DNA from: CAZYTM01 sp964649725
Lineage (GTDB): Bacteria > Desulfobacterota > Desulfuromonadia > Geobacterales > Geobacteraceae
NCBI GenBank assembly: GCA_964649725.1
Contig: CAZYTM010000002.1
Coordinates: 310,001-374,000 of the forward strand
DNA: 64,000 bases
Direction of reading: 5' to 3'
Shown piece after piece: positions 1 to 8,888 of this stretch. A program made the position numbers and the translations under genes. Within the stretch, counting starts at the first letter, position 1. Every line of letters starts with the position of its first letter. The notes below the pieces were generated by a model. That model had not been told where the DNA came from. It saw nothing but the letters and a program-made list of their open reading frames with translations, and did no database searches.

Positions 1-207
1 ATGGGACTCCACATAGGCAGCCACCACTGTCCGACCCTCCAGACGCCGCTGCCAGGCTGCTTCCAACATGGCAAAGGTCTTCCCCACCCCGGCGGCATAG
101 CCGAGAAAGATCTTCAGCCTCCCCTTGCCAGCCAGTTTCTCCTCGGCCTGGGCCAGTTTCAGCAACGCCTCTGGCGAGGGGCGTCTGTCGTCGTCACCGT
201 TATTCAT
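1..207 (-). CDS. kdpD: KdpD sensor kinase, N-terminal fragment
   Basis: KdpD is the membrane histidine kinase that senses potassium limitation and activates the kdp operon through KdpE. Only 69 codons lie in the window; the gene runs off the left edge. The cytoplasmic KdpD domain is recognisable from the Walker A motif GYAAGVGKT at residues 36-44. The ATG at 207 overlaps the kdpC stop by four bases (ATGA), so translation is probably coupled and the operon order is kdpA-kdpB-kdpC-kdpD. Confidence 0.9.
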   Translation of the reverse strand, partial: MNNGDDDRRPSPEALLKLAQAEEKLAGKGRLKIFLGYAAGVGKTFAMLEAAWQRRLEGRTVVAAYVESH

Positions 208-773
208 GGTCTCAGTCTATCCAATTCGAGATTCAACACAACTGTATTTATCCGCGGCTCGCCTAGAAAGCCGAATTGTCTCCCTTCCGTAGCGGCTGAG
301 ACAAGTCTGGCCAGTTCTGCCTCGCTCACTCCGCGAGCCCTGGCGACCCGTGATATCTGCAGCTGCGCTGCTGCCGGGCTGATATGCGGATCGAGGCCAC
401 TGGCAGATGCCTGCACCAGTTCGGCCGGCAGCGGTGCTGCAATACCGCTTTTGCGCAACATTGCGACCCTCTGCGCAACGGTCTTGAGATAGTCAGGGCT
501 GGTCGGCCCCGCATTGGAACCCCCCGATGCCAGCGGGTTATAGGCGAATTCGCCGCTGGCAGAGGGGCGTGGCCAGAAGTAGCCCGGGGCAGTGAAAGAC
601 TGGCCGATCAGTCTGGAGCCGGCAGGCTGGCCACTCTTGTCGACAATGATGCTGCCGTTCGCCTGTTGCGGGAAGAGAGTCTGGGCGATGCCGGTTACAA
701 GCGCCGGGTAGATGCCGCCACAGATGATGGTAAAGAGAAAAAGCAGCAGGATGGCCGGTTTCAGGTCTTTCAT
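204..773 (-). CDS. kdpC: K+-transporting ATPase subunit KdpC
   Basis: KdpC is the small subunit of the KdpFABC potassium pump; it is anchored by one N-terminal membrane helix and helps KdpB bind ATP. The 189-residue length is normal for the family. One hydrophobic segment (residues 5-27, AILLLFLFTIICGGIYPALV) is followed by a soluble domain carrying the family sequences SFTAPGYFWPRPSA and LDPHISPAAA. An AAGGA-type ribosome site precedes the ATG. It lies 24 bases after kdpB and overlaps kdpD by four bases. Confidence 0.97.
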   Translation of the reverse strand: MKDLKPAILLLFLFTIICGGIYPALVTGIAQTLFPQQANGSIIVDKSGQPAGSRLIGQSFTAPGYFWPRPSASGEFAYNPLASGGSNAGPTSPDYLKTVAQRVAMLRKSGIAAPLPAELVQASASGLDPHISPAAAQLQISRVARARGVSEAELARLVSAATEGRQFGFLGEPRINTVVLNLELDRLRP

Positions 774-797
774 CTTCTTTTCCTTAATAATTTGATC

Positions 798-2867
798 CTA
801 TAAGAGAGTCGCCACCAGCATATCGATCGCCTTGATGCCGACGAACGGCGCTATCAGCCCCCCTGCCCCGTAAATGAGGAGGTTGTAGAGCAGCAGCTGC
901 TCCGCCGGCAGGGGGCGGAATCTGGTCCCTTTGAGCGCCAGCGGTACCAGCAGCGGGATGATCACCGCGTTGAAGATAACCGCTGACAGGATGGCACTAT
1001 AGGAGCTGTTAAGCTGCATCACGTTCAACATCCCGAGCTGGGGGTAGATGGAGACCAGGGCCGCCGGGATAATGGCAAAATATTTGGCGATGTCGTTGGA
1101 GATGCTGAAGGTGGTCAGGTTCCCCCTGGTCATCAGGATCTGCTTGCCGACCTCGACGATATCGAGCAGCTTGGTAGGATTCGAGTCGAGGTCGATGATA
1201 TTGGCCGCCTCGCGGGCCGGCTGGGTGCCGGTGTTCATCGCTACCGCCACATCGGCCTGGGCGAGCGCCGGGGCGTCGTTGGTCCCGTCGCCGGTCATGG
1301 CGACCATGAAACCGGCCTCCTGGTTCTCTTTTATCAAGCGCAGCTTCTCCTCCGGTCTGGCCTGGGCAAGGAAGTCGTCCACCTGCGCCTCGGCTGCTAT
1401 GGCAGCGGCAGTGAGCGGGTTGTCGCCGGTTATCATCACCGTCTTGATCCCCATCTGCCGTAACTGCTGGAAACGCTCCTGGATACCGCTCTTGATGATA
1501 TCCTTGAGGTTGACGACTCCGAGGATATCTGCGTCACGACAGACCACCAGCGGTGTGGCACCGGCCCGGGCGATCCGGTCGACGATCCCGGCCAAGTTGG
1601 CAGGGATATCCTCCCCGCCCAGAGCTTTGACGTAAGTGATGGTCGAATCAGCGGCCCCCTTGCGATATTGCTTGCCAGCTGCATTTACTCCGGAGAGGCG
1701 GGTATCGGCACTGAAGATGATCGTCTCCGTAATTGCCGGAAGCGTCGCAGCTTGAATAGAAAAGCTCTTTTTCGCCAATGCCGCGATACTCCTCCCTTCC
1801 GGAGTCTCATCCGTAAGGGAGGCTAGCAGGGCAGCTTCGGCCAGCTCCTGTGCAGTATGCCCCCCCACCGGGACAAACTCGACCGCCTCCCGGTTGCCAT
1901 AGGTGATCGTGCCGGTCTTGTCGAGCAGCAGGACATTCACATCACCGGCCGCCTCGATGGCCCGCCCTGACAGGGCGATGACGTTCTTCTGAAAGAGCCG
2001 GTCCATGCCGGCGATGCCGATGGCCGGCAGGAGTGCGGCAATGGTGGTCGGCGCCAGGCAGACAAAGAGTGCCACCAGGATGGTAAGCGACACCGGCTCC
2101 CCCTGGCCGGCCGCTCTGACACTGTAGATGGAGAGCGGGCTGATATTGGCACAGACCAGCAGAAAGACCAGGGTCAAGGAGATGAGCAGCACCTCCAGGG
2201 CGATCTCATTCGGTGTCTTGCGCCGTTTGGCACCTTCGATAAGCGCTATCATCCGGTCGAGGAAGGTCTCTCCCGGATTGGCAGTGATCCTGACGATAAT
2301 GGCATTGGCAATGACTGTGGTGCCGCCGGTGACAGCACTCCGGTCGCCACCCGCCTCACGTACCACCGGCGCCGATTCGCCGGTGACCGCAGCCTCGTTC
2401 ACCAGCGCCGCTCCAGCCACCACATCACCGTCACCGGCGATCAGCTCACCCTGTCCCACCAGGATAAAATCGTCCTTGCGCAGCTGATTGGCCCCGATCA
2501 TGGCATAATCAGCGTCGAAATCAGGCCTGCTGAGCCGTTTGGCCGTCACTACGGTTCGGCTCTTCCGCAGACTGGCGGCCCGGGCCTTGCCGCGCCCTTC
2601 TGCCAGAGCTTCGGCAAAGTTGGAGAAGATTACTGTCAACCAGAGCCAGACCGAAACTGCAGCGGTGAACCAGACCGGCTCCCTGCTTCTGCCGATGAGC
2701 GACATGATGAAGGTTACCAGAGTGATGGCGCTGGCCAGCTCGACCGCCAGCATGACCGGGTTACGCCAGAGGGTGCGAGGGTCTAGTTTTTTCAAGGAAT
2801 CGAGCAGGGCGCCTTGTAAAAGTGCTATATCGAAAACCGATTGCGGTTGCTGGATCTGTTTGGACAT
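798..2867 (-). CDS. kdpB: K+-transporting P-type ATPase subunit KdpB
   Basis: KdpB is the catalytic P-type ATPase of the KdpFABC complex and couples ATP hydrolysis to inward K+ transport through KdpA. At 689 residues it is full length. The phosphorylation motif DKTGT places the acceptor Asp at residue 316, the actuator motif TGES is at 162-165, and the hinge motif GDGTNDAPAL lies in the C-terminal half. The start is supported by AAGGAG nine bases upstream. It follows kdpA across a 113-base gap filled mostly by a palindromic repeat. Confidence 0.98.
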   Translation of the reverse strand: MSKQIQQPQSVFDIALLQGALLDSLKKLDPRTLWRNPVMLAVELASAITLVTFIMSLIGRSREPVWFTAAVSVWLWLTVIFSNFAEALAEGRGKARAASLRKSRTVVTAKRLSRPDFDADYAMIGANQLRKDDFILVGQGELIAGDGDVVAGAALVNEAAVTGESAPVVREAGGDRSAVTGGTTVIANAIIVRITANPGETFLDRMIALIEGAKRRKTPNEIALEVLLISLTLVFLLVCANISPLSIYSVRAAGQGEPVSLTILVALFVCLAPTTIAALLPAIGIAGMDRLFQKNVIALSGRAIEAAGDVNVLLLDKTGTITYGNREAVEFVPVGGHTAQELAEAALLASLTDETPEGRSIAALAKKSFSIQAATLPAITETIIFSADTRLSGVNAAGKQYRKGAADSTITYVKALGGEDIPANLAGIVDRIARAGATPLVVCRDADILGVVNLKDIIKSGIQERFQQLRQMGIKTVMITGDNPLTAAAIAAEAQVDDFLAQARPEEKLRLIKENQEAGFMVAMTGDGTNDAPALAQADVAVAMNTGTQPAREAANIIDLDSNPTKLLDIVEVGKQILMTRGNLTTFSISNDIAKYFAIIPAALVSIYPQLGMLNVMQLNSSYSAILSAVIFNAVIIPLLVPLALKGTRFRPLPAEQLLLYNLLIYGAGGLIAPFVGIKAIDMLVATLL

Positions 2868-2889
2868 TTGTGAATTCTCCTTACGTTTT

Positions 2890-2980
2890 CATAACTCCCC
2901 CCTCCCCCCCTCTTAACTATAAGAGGGGGGGATTCACATTCTCCTCCCCTTAAGTTAAGGGGAGGCTGGGAGGGGTTATG
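2890..2980. repeat. Palindromic insertion-like element between kdpA and kdpB
   Basis: The gap between kdpA and kdpB holds two nested hairpins inside an imperfect terminal inverted repeat. The outer arms begin CATAAC...CCTCCC (2890 onward) and end GGGAGGGGTTATG (2968-2980). Inside are a C-run/G-run stem around TTAACTATAA and a second stem CTCCCCTTAA/TTAAGGGGAG. The element starts 23 bases before the kdpB start and ends one base before the kdpA stop. It looks like a small non-autonomous repeat; it may also act as an attenuator or mRNA processing site. Confidence 0.75.
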
Positions 2981-4759
2981 TCACCCGACCATCATCAACT
3001 GTTCAACAATCGGCCCCAGGGCCAGGGCCGGGAAGAAGGTAAGCGCACCGATGATGATGACCACCAGTACCAGCCAGATGACAAAGGTGGCACGGTCGGT
3101 CGGCAGCGTGCCGAGGCTGGGTGGTACATATTTTTTCTCTGCCAGCGAGCCGGCCATGGCAAGCACCGCTACTGCCGGCAGATAGCGTCCCATAAGCATC
3201 GCCAGTGAACCGAGCAGGTTGTAGAAGTCGACATTGGCGTTCAACCCTGCAAAGGCACTGCCGTTATTGTTTGCCATGGAAGCGATGGCATAAAGGACCT
3301 CTGTCAATCCGTGGGCGCCGGTATTGGCCATGGAGGCAACTGCAGAAGGTGTTATCATGGCAATCCCGGTGAGGATGAGTACCATGACCCCGGCAGTGAG
3401 TATCGTCACGATCGCCAGCCAGATCTCCCTGGCTTCGATCTTTTTCCCCAGATATTCCGGGGTCCTGCCGATCATCAGCCCGGAGATAAAGACCGCAATG
3501 ACGGCAAAGGCGAGCATGGTGTAGAGCCCGGAGCCGACCCCGCCGAAGACTACCTCGCCGGTCAGTATCAGGCTGAGCGGGATCAGGCCGCCGAGCGGGG
3601 TAAGGGAATCGTGCATGCTGTTCACCGCGCCACAGGAGGTACCGGTAGTGGCAACTGTAAAGAGGCTGCTGCCGGCCAGACCGAAGCGGAGCTCTTTCCC
3701 TTCCATGTTCCCCCCCTCGACCCCGAGTTTGGCCAGCAGCGGATTGCCGCTCCTCTCTGCCGCCTGCATCAGAGCGAATGACAGCAGCAGCAGAAAGAGC
3801 ATGGCGGCCAGCACCCCCCACCCCTGGCGGGGATTACCGACCATCTGGCCGAAGGTGGAGGTCAGACTGGCCGGAATGAGCAGGATCAGCAGTATCTCCA
3901 GGAAATTGGTGAGTGGTGTCGGGTTCTCGAAGGGGTGGGCAGAGTTGGCGTTGAAAAAGCCGCCGCCGTTAGTGCCAAGCTCCTTGATCGCCTCCTGGGA
4001 GGCGACCGGTCCCATCGGGATGAAGACCTCCTTTACCGTCACCTGCTCGATCACCGGGACCCCTCTGGCATCCCTGCGCGCCACCCCCTGATCGTCCTGC
4101 TTCGGTCTGTCATAGGTTAATGGCTGCAGCAGCGGCACCTTCCGGTAGTTGCCGAAGTTCTGCAGCACCCCCTGGGAGACCAGCAGAATGGCGGCCAAGA
4201 GCGACAGCGGCAGGAGGATGTAGAGGATGCCGCGGGTCATATCGACCCAGAAGTTCCCCAGCAATGAAGTCTTGCGCCGGGCAAAGCCGCGGATCAGGGC
4301 GATGACGATCGCCATGCCGGTGGCAGCGGAGAGGAAATTGTGCACTGCAAGTCCTGCCATCTGGGTAAAATAGCTGGCCGCCTGCTCGCCGGCATAGGCC
4401 TGCCAGTTGGTGTTGGTGACGAAGCTGATGGCGGTGTTGAGCGCCAGCTGCCAGGTAAATGCCGGATACTTTTGTGGGTTGAGCGGCAGCAGGTGCTGCA
4501 ACAGCAGAATAGCAAAGAGCGCCATGAAGAGGAGCAGGTTGAACAGGAGCATGGCCCGGGCATATCGCTGCCACCCCATCTCCTCATCCTTGTTCACCCC
4601 GCAGGCTTTATAGATCAGCTTTTCACAAGGGAGCAACAGGGGGGAGAGGAAGCTCCGCTCCCCCTGATAGACTTTGGCCATGAAGGTACCGAACGGCTTC
4701 ACCAGCGCGAAGAGCAGGATAAACAATAGTGTCGTTGCCAGCCATTCATACATGTTCAC
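2981..4759 (-). CDS. kdpA: K+-transporting ATPase subunit KdpA
   Basis: KdpA is the potassium channel-like subunit of the Kdp pump and carries the K+ selectivity filters. The 592-residue product has about ten hydrophobic helices and family motifs such as ELGTNGGGFFNANSAHPFEN and TTGTSCGAVNSMHDS. I chose the GTG at 4759 because GGAGG lies eight bases upstream; an in-frame ATG two codons later is the alternative. First gene of the operon; I found no kdpF frame in front of it. Confidence 0.97.
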   Translation of the reverse strand: MNMYEWLATTLLFILLFALVKPFGTFMAKVYQGERSFLSPLLLPCEKLIYKACGVNKDEEMGWQRYARAMLLFNLLLFMALFAILLLQHLLPLNPQKYPAFTWQLALNTAISFVTNTNWQAYAGEQAASYFTQMAGLAVHNFLSAATGMAIVIALIRGFARRKTSLLGNFWVDMTRGILYILLPLSLLAAILLVSQGVLQNFGNYRKVPLLQPLTYDRPKQDDQGVARRDARGVPVIEQVTVKEVFIPMGPVASQEAIKELGTNGGGFFNANSAHPFENPTPLTNFLEILLILLIPASLTSTFGQMVGNPRQGWGVLAAMLFLLLLSFALMQAAERSGNPLLAKLGVEGGNMEGKELRFGLAGSSLFTVATTGTSCGAVNSMHDSLTPLGGLIPLSLILTGEVVFGGVGSGLYTMLAFAVIAVFISGLMIGRTPEYLGKKIEAREIWLAIVTILTAGVMVLILTGIAMITPSAVASMANTGAHGLTEVLYAIASMANNNGSAFAGLNANVDFYNLLGSLAMLMGRYLPAVAVLAMAGSLAEKKYVPPSLGTLPTDRATFVIWLVLVVIIIGALTFFPALALGPIVEQLMMVG

Positions 4760-4914
4760 TGCTTAAACCTCCGGATTCTTGCTAATCAAGTCTACCACGC
4801 TTTTGCTGCGACAACAGTGCTGCAATGGGTCGTACTTCCCATAGCTGCCGGGCCAGAGCAAAACAGGGGATATCTCCTCCCCTTTATATCATTACCCCCT
4901 TTGCCATAAAAACG

Positions 4915-4954
4915 GTGTCAAGATGCAGCACCAATGCATCAAGATTTCATCAAG
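4915..4954. promoter_or_regulatory. Direct TCAAG repeats, possible KdpE operator
   Basis: Upstream of kdpA are three TCAAG half-sites, starting at 4918, 4939 and 4950. The last two belong to identical CATCAAG copies at 4937 and 4948, exactly 11 bases apart. Direct repeats at one- and two-turn spacing are the usual pattern for OmpR/PhoB-family regulators such as KdpE. The assignment to KdpE is inferred from position only; the divergent selU gene is an alternative target. Confidence 0.4.
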
Positions 4955-5040
4955 AACGCTTTTCTCTCCCATGTCAGCCGACTCCCTTGCATTTCACTGC
5001 AACTCTCCCCTATAATGCATTACCTAAATGGAGATGAGAC

Positions 5041-6069
5041 GTGCCAGAGACCGTCATTTTCAAAACAGAGCTGCTCGATACCCACCTGGTGGTAGATGCC
5101 CGCACGCCGCTGGAATACGCTGAGGACCATCTCCCCGGCGCCATCAATGTGCCGCTCCTCTCCAACGATGAACGGGTGGAGATCGGCATCCTGCACAAGG
5201 AGACCGGCCCCCATGCAGCAAGGCGACGCGGCCTGGAGCTGACTGCACAGCGTTTCCCGGCCATGGTGGAGGAGATCGCCGCTGCTGCCGCCGGTCGGCC
5301 GATACTGGTATACTGCTGGCGGGGAGGGCTGCGCAGCAAAACCGTGGCGACCATCCTCGAACTGACCGGCTTTCCGGCGATCCAGCTCTTCGGCGGCTAC
5401 AAGGCGTTCCGCAACCAGGTGAGCGCCTGTTTCGAACCGTTCACCCCCCCCGGCCCGCTGGTCGTCCTGCATGGCATGACCGGTATCGGCAAGACCACCC
5501 TGCTCGGCATGCTGCCGACTGACCGCTGGACGGTGATCGATCTGGAGCGGCTCGCCTGCCACCGCGGTTCTGCCTTCGGCTCCCTAGGTCTCTCCCAGGA
5601 GGGGCTCTCGCAGAAGAGATTCGAGACCATCCTCTGGGAGAGCTTCCGTAAATCTCCACCCGGTCAGGCCATCATCCTCGAAGGTGAGAGCAAGCGGATC
5701 GGCAGACTTTCCCTGCCGGGCGACATGTATGAGACGATGCACCGGGGGATCAAGATCTGGTGCGAAGCCTCCATGGCCACCAGGGTCAGCCGGCTGATCG
5801 ACGAATACGGGCGGCAGGAGTACCGGCAGGGGATGGCAGAGGCGCTGAAGCGGATCAGGAAAAAGCTTGGTGGTGACAACTACCGGGAGATTGCCGGCTA
5901 CCTCGAGCGCTGGGAACTGGGACCGTTCATGGAGGGGCTGATGCGGAACTACTACGATAAGATCTATTACAAGACCAGGGAGTGGCAGGAGGAAGCGGTC
6001 ATCACTTTAGACGACCTGGATGTTGCCGGCAGGCAACTGGATGCGTTTCTGCAGCAGCGGCTCGGCTGA
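5041..6069 (+). CDS. selU: tRNA 2-selenouridine synthase
   Basis: The enzyme (also called MnmH or YbbB) replaces sulfur by selenium in 2-thiouridine at the wobble position of certain tRNAs, using selenophosphate. The N-terminal rhodanese domain has its active-site Cys92 in the motif VYCWRGGLRSK, and a P-loop GMTGIGKT follows at residues 145-152, the diagnostic two-domain order. The 342-residue length is typical. The start is a GTG preceded by GGAGATGAG. Monocistronic, divergent from kdp. Confidence 0.93.
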   Translation: MPETVIFKTELLDTHLVVDARTPLEYAEDHLPGAINVPLLSNDERVEIGILHKETGPHAARRRGLELTAQRFPAMVEEIAAAAAGRPILVYCWRGGLRSKTVATILELTGFPAIQLFGGYKAFRNQVSACFEPFTPPGPLVVLHGMTGIGKTTLLGMLPTDRWTVIDLERLACHRGSAFGSLGLSQEGLSQKRFETILWESFRKSPPGQAIILEGESKRIGRLSLPGDMYETMHRGIKIWCEASMATRVSRLIDEYGRQEYRQGMAEALKRIRKKLGGDNYREIAGYLERWELGPFMEGLMRNYYDKIYYKTREWQEEAVITLDDLDVAGRQLDAFLQQRLG

Positions 6070-6110
6070 GCAGAGTCAGACAGAAGAGATCCTCTTTCTG
6101 GAGATAACTT

Positions 6111-6893
6111 ATGAGAAAAATATCCTGTGGGATTGTTCTGCTGCTGGCATTGATACTTACTGCCAATGCCTACGCTGTCAGCAGTGCCACGGGCAAGAAT
6201 AAAACTGTTGTCTGGAGCGGAACTGTCCAGGTCAAAAAGACTTACACCGTTTCTAAAGGTAAAACACTGGAGATCCGGCCTGGCAGCAGGATCCTCTTTG
6301 CCAAGGGGACCAGTCTGCTGGTGCTGGGGACGCTCAAGGCGGTTGGCCGGAAAGGGGAGGAGATCGTCTTTACCTCGGCCGACAAGAGTACTGCCGGCAG
6401 CTGGCATGAGCTTAAGTTTGACAGCGCGGGCGCCAGCGTGCTGGCGCATTGCATCATTGAAAACGCCACCTGGGGATTGCACAGCCATTTTACCCGACTC
6501 CTCCTCAATGCCTGCACGATCAGCAAGAGCGAAGTAGGTCTGAGATTTCAGGGCGGCCCGCTCACCATCAGCAACTGCCACTTTATTGGGAACAGGATCG
6601 GACTCAGGTCGTATCAGGGGGTAGCGCAGATTTCGGAATCTGACTTCACGGATAATGAAATCGGCATATTTGTCCGGGAAAAGGGGAGCGGTCTGAAGAT
6701 TAGCAGAAGCAACCTCTACCGCAACAGCGCTTACAATATCAGAATCGGCGATTTCAATAATGAGGATGTAGAGGCAACAGAGAACTGGTGGGGAGAGGGT
6801 GACCCTGCCGTAACACTCTTCGACGCCAGGAATGAGCCTGACATCGGCCATGTCCTGTTTGAACCGTTCAGCAAGGAGAGGATCCCATGGTGA
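6111..6893 (+). CDS. Secreted right-handed beta-helix protein
   Basis: A signal peptide ending near NAYA (residues 19-22) is followed by short repeating beta-strand turns typical of parallel beta-helix proteins of the NosD/pectate-lyase fold: LTISNCHFIGNRIGLRS, AQISESDFTDNEIGIFV and LKISRSNLYRNSAYNI. The C-terminal ENWWGEGDP segment is common in this class. No catalytic residues can be assigned, so substrate and role are unknown. GGAG lies seven bases before the ATG. It probably acts in the periplasm or at the cell surface. Confidence 0.75.
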   Translation: MRKISCGIVLLLALILTANAYAVSSATGKNKTVVWSGTVQVKKTYTVSKGKTLEIRPGSRILFAKGTSLLVLGTLKAVGRKGEEIVFTSADKSTAGSWHELKFDSAGASVLAHCIIENATWGLHSHFTRLLLNACTISKSEVGLRFQGGPLTISNCHFIGNRIGLRSYQGVAQISESDFTDNEIGIFVREKGSGLKISRSNLYRNSAYNIRIGDFNNEDVEATENWWGEGDPAVTLFDARNEPDIGHVLFEPFSKERIPW

Positions 6894-7032
6894 TTGCTGC
6901 CAATAAGCAAGTTTGGCTAAACCTTACAGCTTAGTACCGATTTCAGACTTTACTCTTATCCGCTTCTTGATGGTAGCCCATAGGTTCTTGACAATATGAA
7001 AACGATTGGTTATGCTCGCCAAAATTAAAACC

Positions 7033-7386
7033 ATGCGAAAATTTATTTCCCGAAAAATATTTTACTGGCCTCTCCTGGCGATCATGTTGACCGTCACTGT
7101 CAATGGCGTACATCAGAGTGCCCATGCCATGCAATGCAAGGTTAATGACGTAACTCTCCAGGTATCTGCCAAATCTCTTCAGTGTCCCTGTTCCCCTCTT
7201 GAAGAAAGAAAAGATTCTGATGGTTGCGATTCATGTATCAGCTGCGATTGCCATTCGCCGCAGAATATTCAAAAGTTTCAGCTCAGTTATAACCCCTTCA
7301 TGTTAATCCTCAGTACGCCAGACAGATACAAACATCTGCCCGAAGTCTATCCATCCAAGTTTGTCCCCCCGCAAAATCCAGCCTGA
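7033..7386 (+). CDS. Small Cys-rich exported protein, unknown function
   Basis: A 117-residue frame from the ATG at 7033. It has a basic N-terminus (MRKFISRK), a hydrophobic segment and a plausible signal peptidase site after HQSAHA. The mature part has seven cysteines, grouped as CPC and CDSCISCDCH, suggesting metal binding or disulfides. The C-terminal stretch LPEVYPSKFVPPQNPA resembles tails of small periplasmic proteins seen next to metal-efflux genes, but I cannot name a family. No clear ribosome site supports any start; ATG 7012 and TTG 7006 are alternatives. Confidence 0.55.
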   Translation: MRKFISRKIFYWPLLAIMLTVTVNGVHQSAHAMQCKVNDVTLQVSAKSLQCPCSPLEERKDSDGCDSCISCDCHSPQNIQKFQLSYNPFMLILSTPDRYKHLPEVYPSKFVPPQNPA

Positions 7387-7511
7387 CCCGGCACAAAAAG
7401 TAATTTTCGAAACATAGCACTCTATGCAAATAGTAAGACTGTGCGTCTGATAGCGTCATGCTTGCGCTCTATTTGCGCCATCTTCACATATATCAATCAA
7501 GGAGCATTATC

Positions 7512-8888
7512 GTGACATCAGACGACCAAACTACAGCAAGACATCTCTGGGATTATTTCTGCTCGGTAAAACTGACCATCTTTCTCCTCATCACTCTGGC
7601 GGTCATCTCTATCATCGGGACAATCATCCCGCAAGGGACACCACCCCCGGAGTATCTGCATACCATCTCCCAGAATAAATTGAAGCTCTACCAGGCGCTC
7701 GGTTTTTTCGACATGTACCATTCATGGTGGTTCGTACTACTCCTCTCTCTCCTCTCGGTAAATCTTGTAGCCTGCTCGATCAAGCGGCTTCCCGCTATCT
7801 GGAAGACCATCACCCGGCCGGTAATGGTCATGGGCGATGGCCTGGAAAAATCGCTAAACCTCACGACCATCGAGACAGGGGGAGACGCAGCCACGCTCAG
7901 GGATCGAGTCGCCGCCTTTTTGCAGGCGGAATTCGCCGCACCGGTAATCACCGAAGTTAACGGGGCTTTCCACCTCTTCGCCCAGAAGACCCCCTGGTCC
8001 AGGCTGGCAGTATATGCCGTTCACCTGAGCGTGCTGGTCATATTTATCGGCGCGATAATCGGCTCCCTGTTCGGCTATAAGGGGTTTGTCAACATCCCTG
8101 AAGGAGCCAGCATCAGCAAGATCATCTCCCGCTCGGAAAAGGAGATCGATCTCGGCTTCGCGGTTCGCTGCGAAAAATTCAGCGTCGCATTTTACGACAC
8201 CGGCGCACCCAAAGAGTTCAAAAGCATCCTGACAGTTATGGAAAACGGCCAACCGGTAGCTGGATACAACCGGGTGCCGGTCATTGTCAATGATCCGCTG
8301 AACTATAAAGGGATCACCTTCTATCAGTCGAGTTACGGCAAGTATGGAGAACATCAGTTCACTGTCAGCAATCCGGACGGCAGCGATCCGCAATCACTCC
8401 TGATCAAGAGTGGCGGCTCGGCAAAACTCCCCGATGGGAGCGGCATCTGCCTGCTGGAAACGACTCCGGACATATCCCAGTTTCTACCCGGTTTGAGCGG
8501 ACCGGCAGCCCATCTGGAGGTTCATCTGGCTAATGGGGTAAATAAAAACATAGTCGTCTATGCAAACAATCCGGCCATGAACAGGATGAACCTTACCTAT
8601 ACCGGAGGTAAACTACTCCAGTACAGTGGGGGTGAAGAGCTTATGTATACCGGGTTGCAGGTTGCCAAGGACCCGGGCGTATGGGTGGTCTGGCTCGGTT
8701 GTATCCTGATGATATTGGGCATCTACGTCGCCTTCTTCCTGTCGCACCGGCGCATCTGGGTACGGATCGAAAAGGGGGCCATCATCATCGGTGGTAATGC
8801 CAGCAAGAATCAGGGCGGTTTTCAGCTTTTCATGGAAAATCTGGCGACAAAACTTAAGGACCAATTTCCACCGGAGGATAACAAATGA
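7512..8888 (+). CDS. resB: Cytochrome c maturation protein ResB
   Basis: ResB (Ccs1) is half of the System II haem delivery and ligation complex that attaches haem to periplasmic c-type cytochromes. The 458-residue product has three N-terminal membrane helices, a large periplasmic domain (for example YKGITFYQSSYG) and a last helix near residue 415. The GTG at 7512 has GGAG eight bases upstream, so I chose it over a frame starting further upstream. It overlaps the next gene by four bases (ATGA). Confidence 0.93.
   Translation: MTSDDQTTARHLWDYFCSVKLTIFLLITLAVISIIGTIIPQGTPPPEYLHTISQNKLKLYQALGFFDMYHSWWFVLLLSLLSVNLVACSIKRLPAIWKTITRPVMVMGDGLEKSLNLTTIETGGDAATLRDRVAAFLQAEFAAPVITEVNGAFHLFAQKTPWSRLAVYAVHLSVLVIFIGAIIGSLFGYKGFVNIPEGASISKIISRSEKEIDLGFAVRCEKFSVAFYDTGAPKEFKSILTVMENGQPVAGYNRVPVIVNDPLNYKGITFYQSSYGKYGEHQFTVSNPDGSDPQSLLIKSGGSAKLPDGSGICLLETTPDISQFLPGLSGPAAHLEVHLANGVNKNIVVYANNPAMNRMNLTYTGGKLLQYSGGEELMYTGLQVAKDPGVWVVWLGCILMILGIYVAFFLSHRRIWVRIEKGAIIIGGNASKNQGGFQLFMENLATKLKDQFPPEDNK

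Noticed and set aside
4760..4830. kdpF in front of kdpA
   Set aside because: No short hydrophobic frame with a start and ribosome site is present on the minus strand here.
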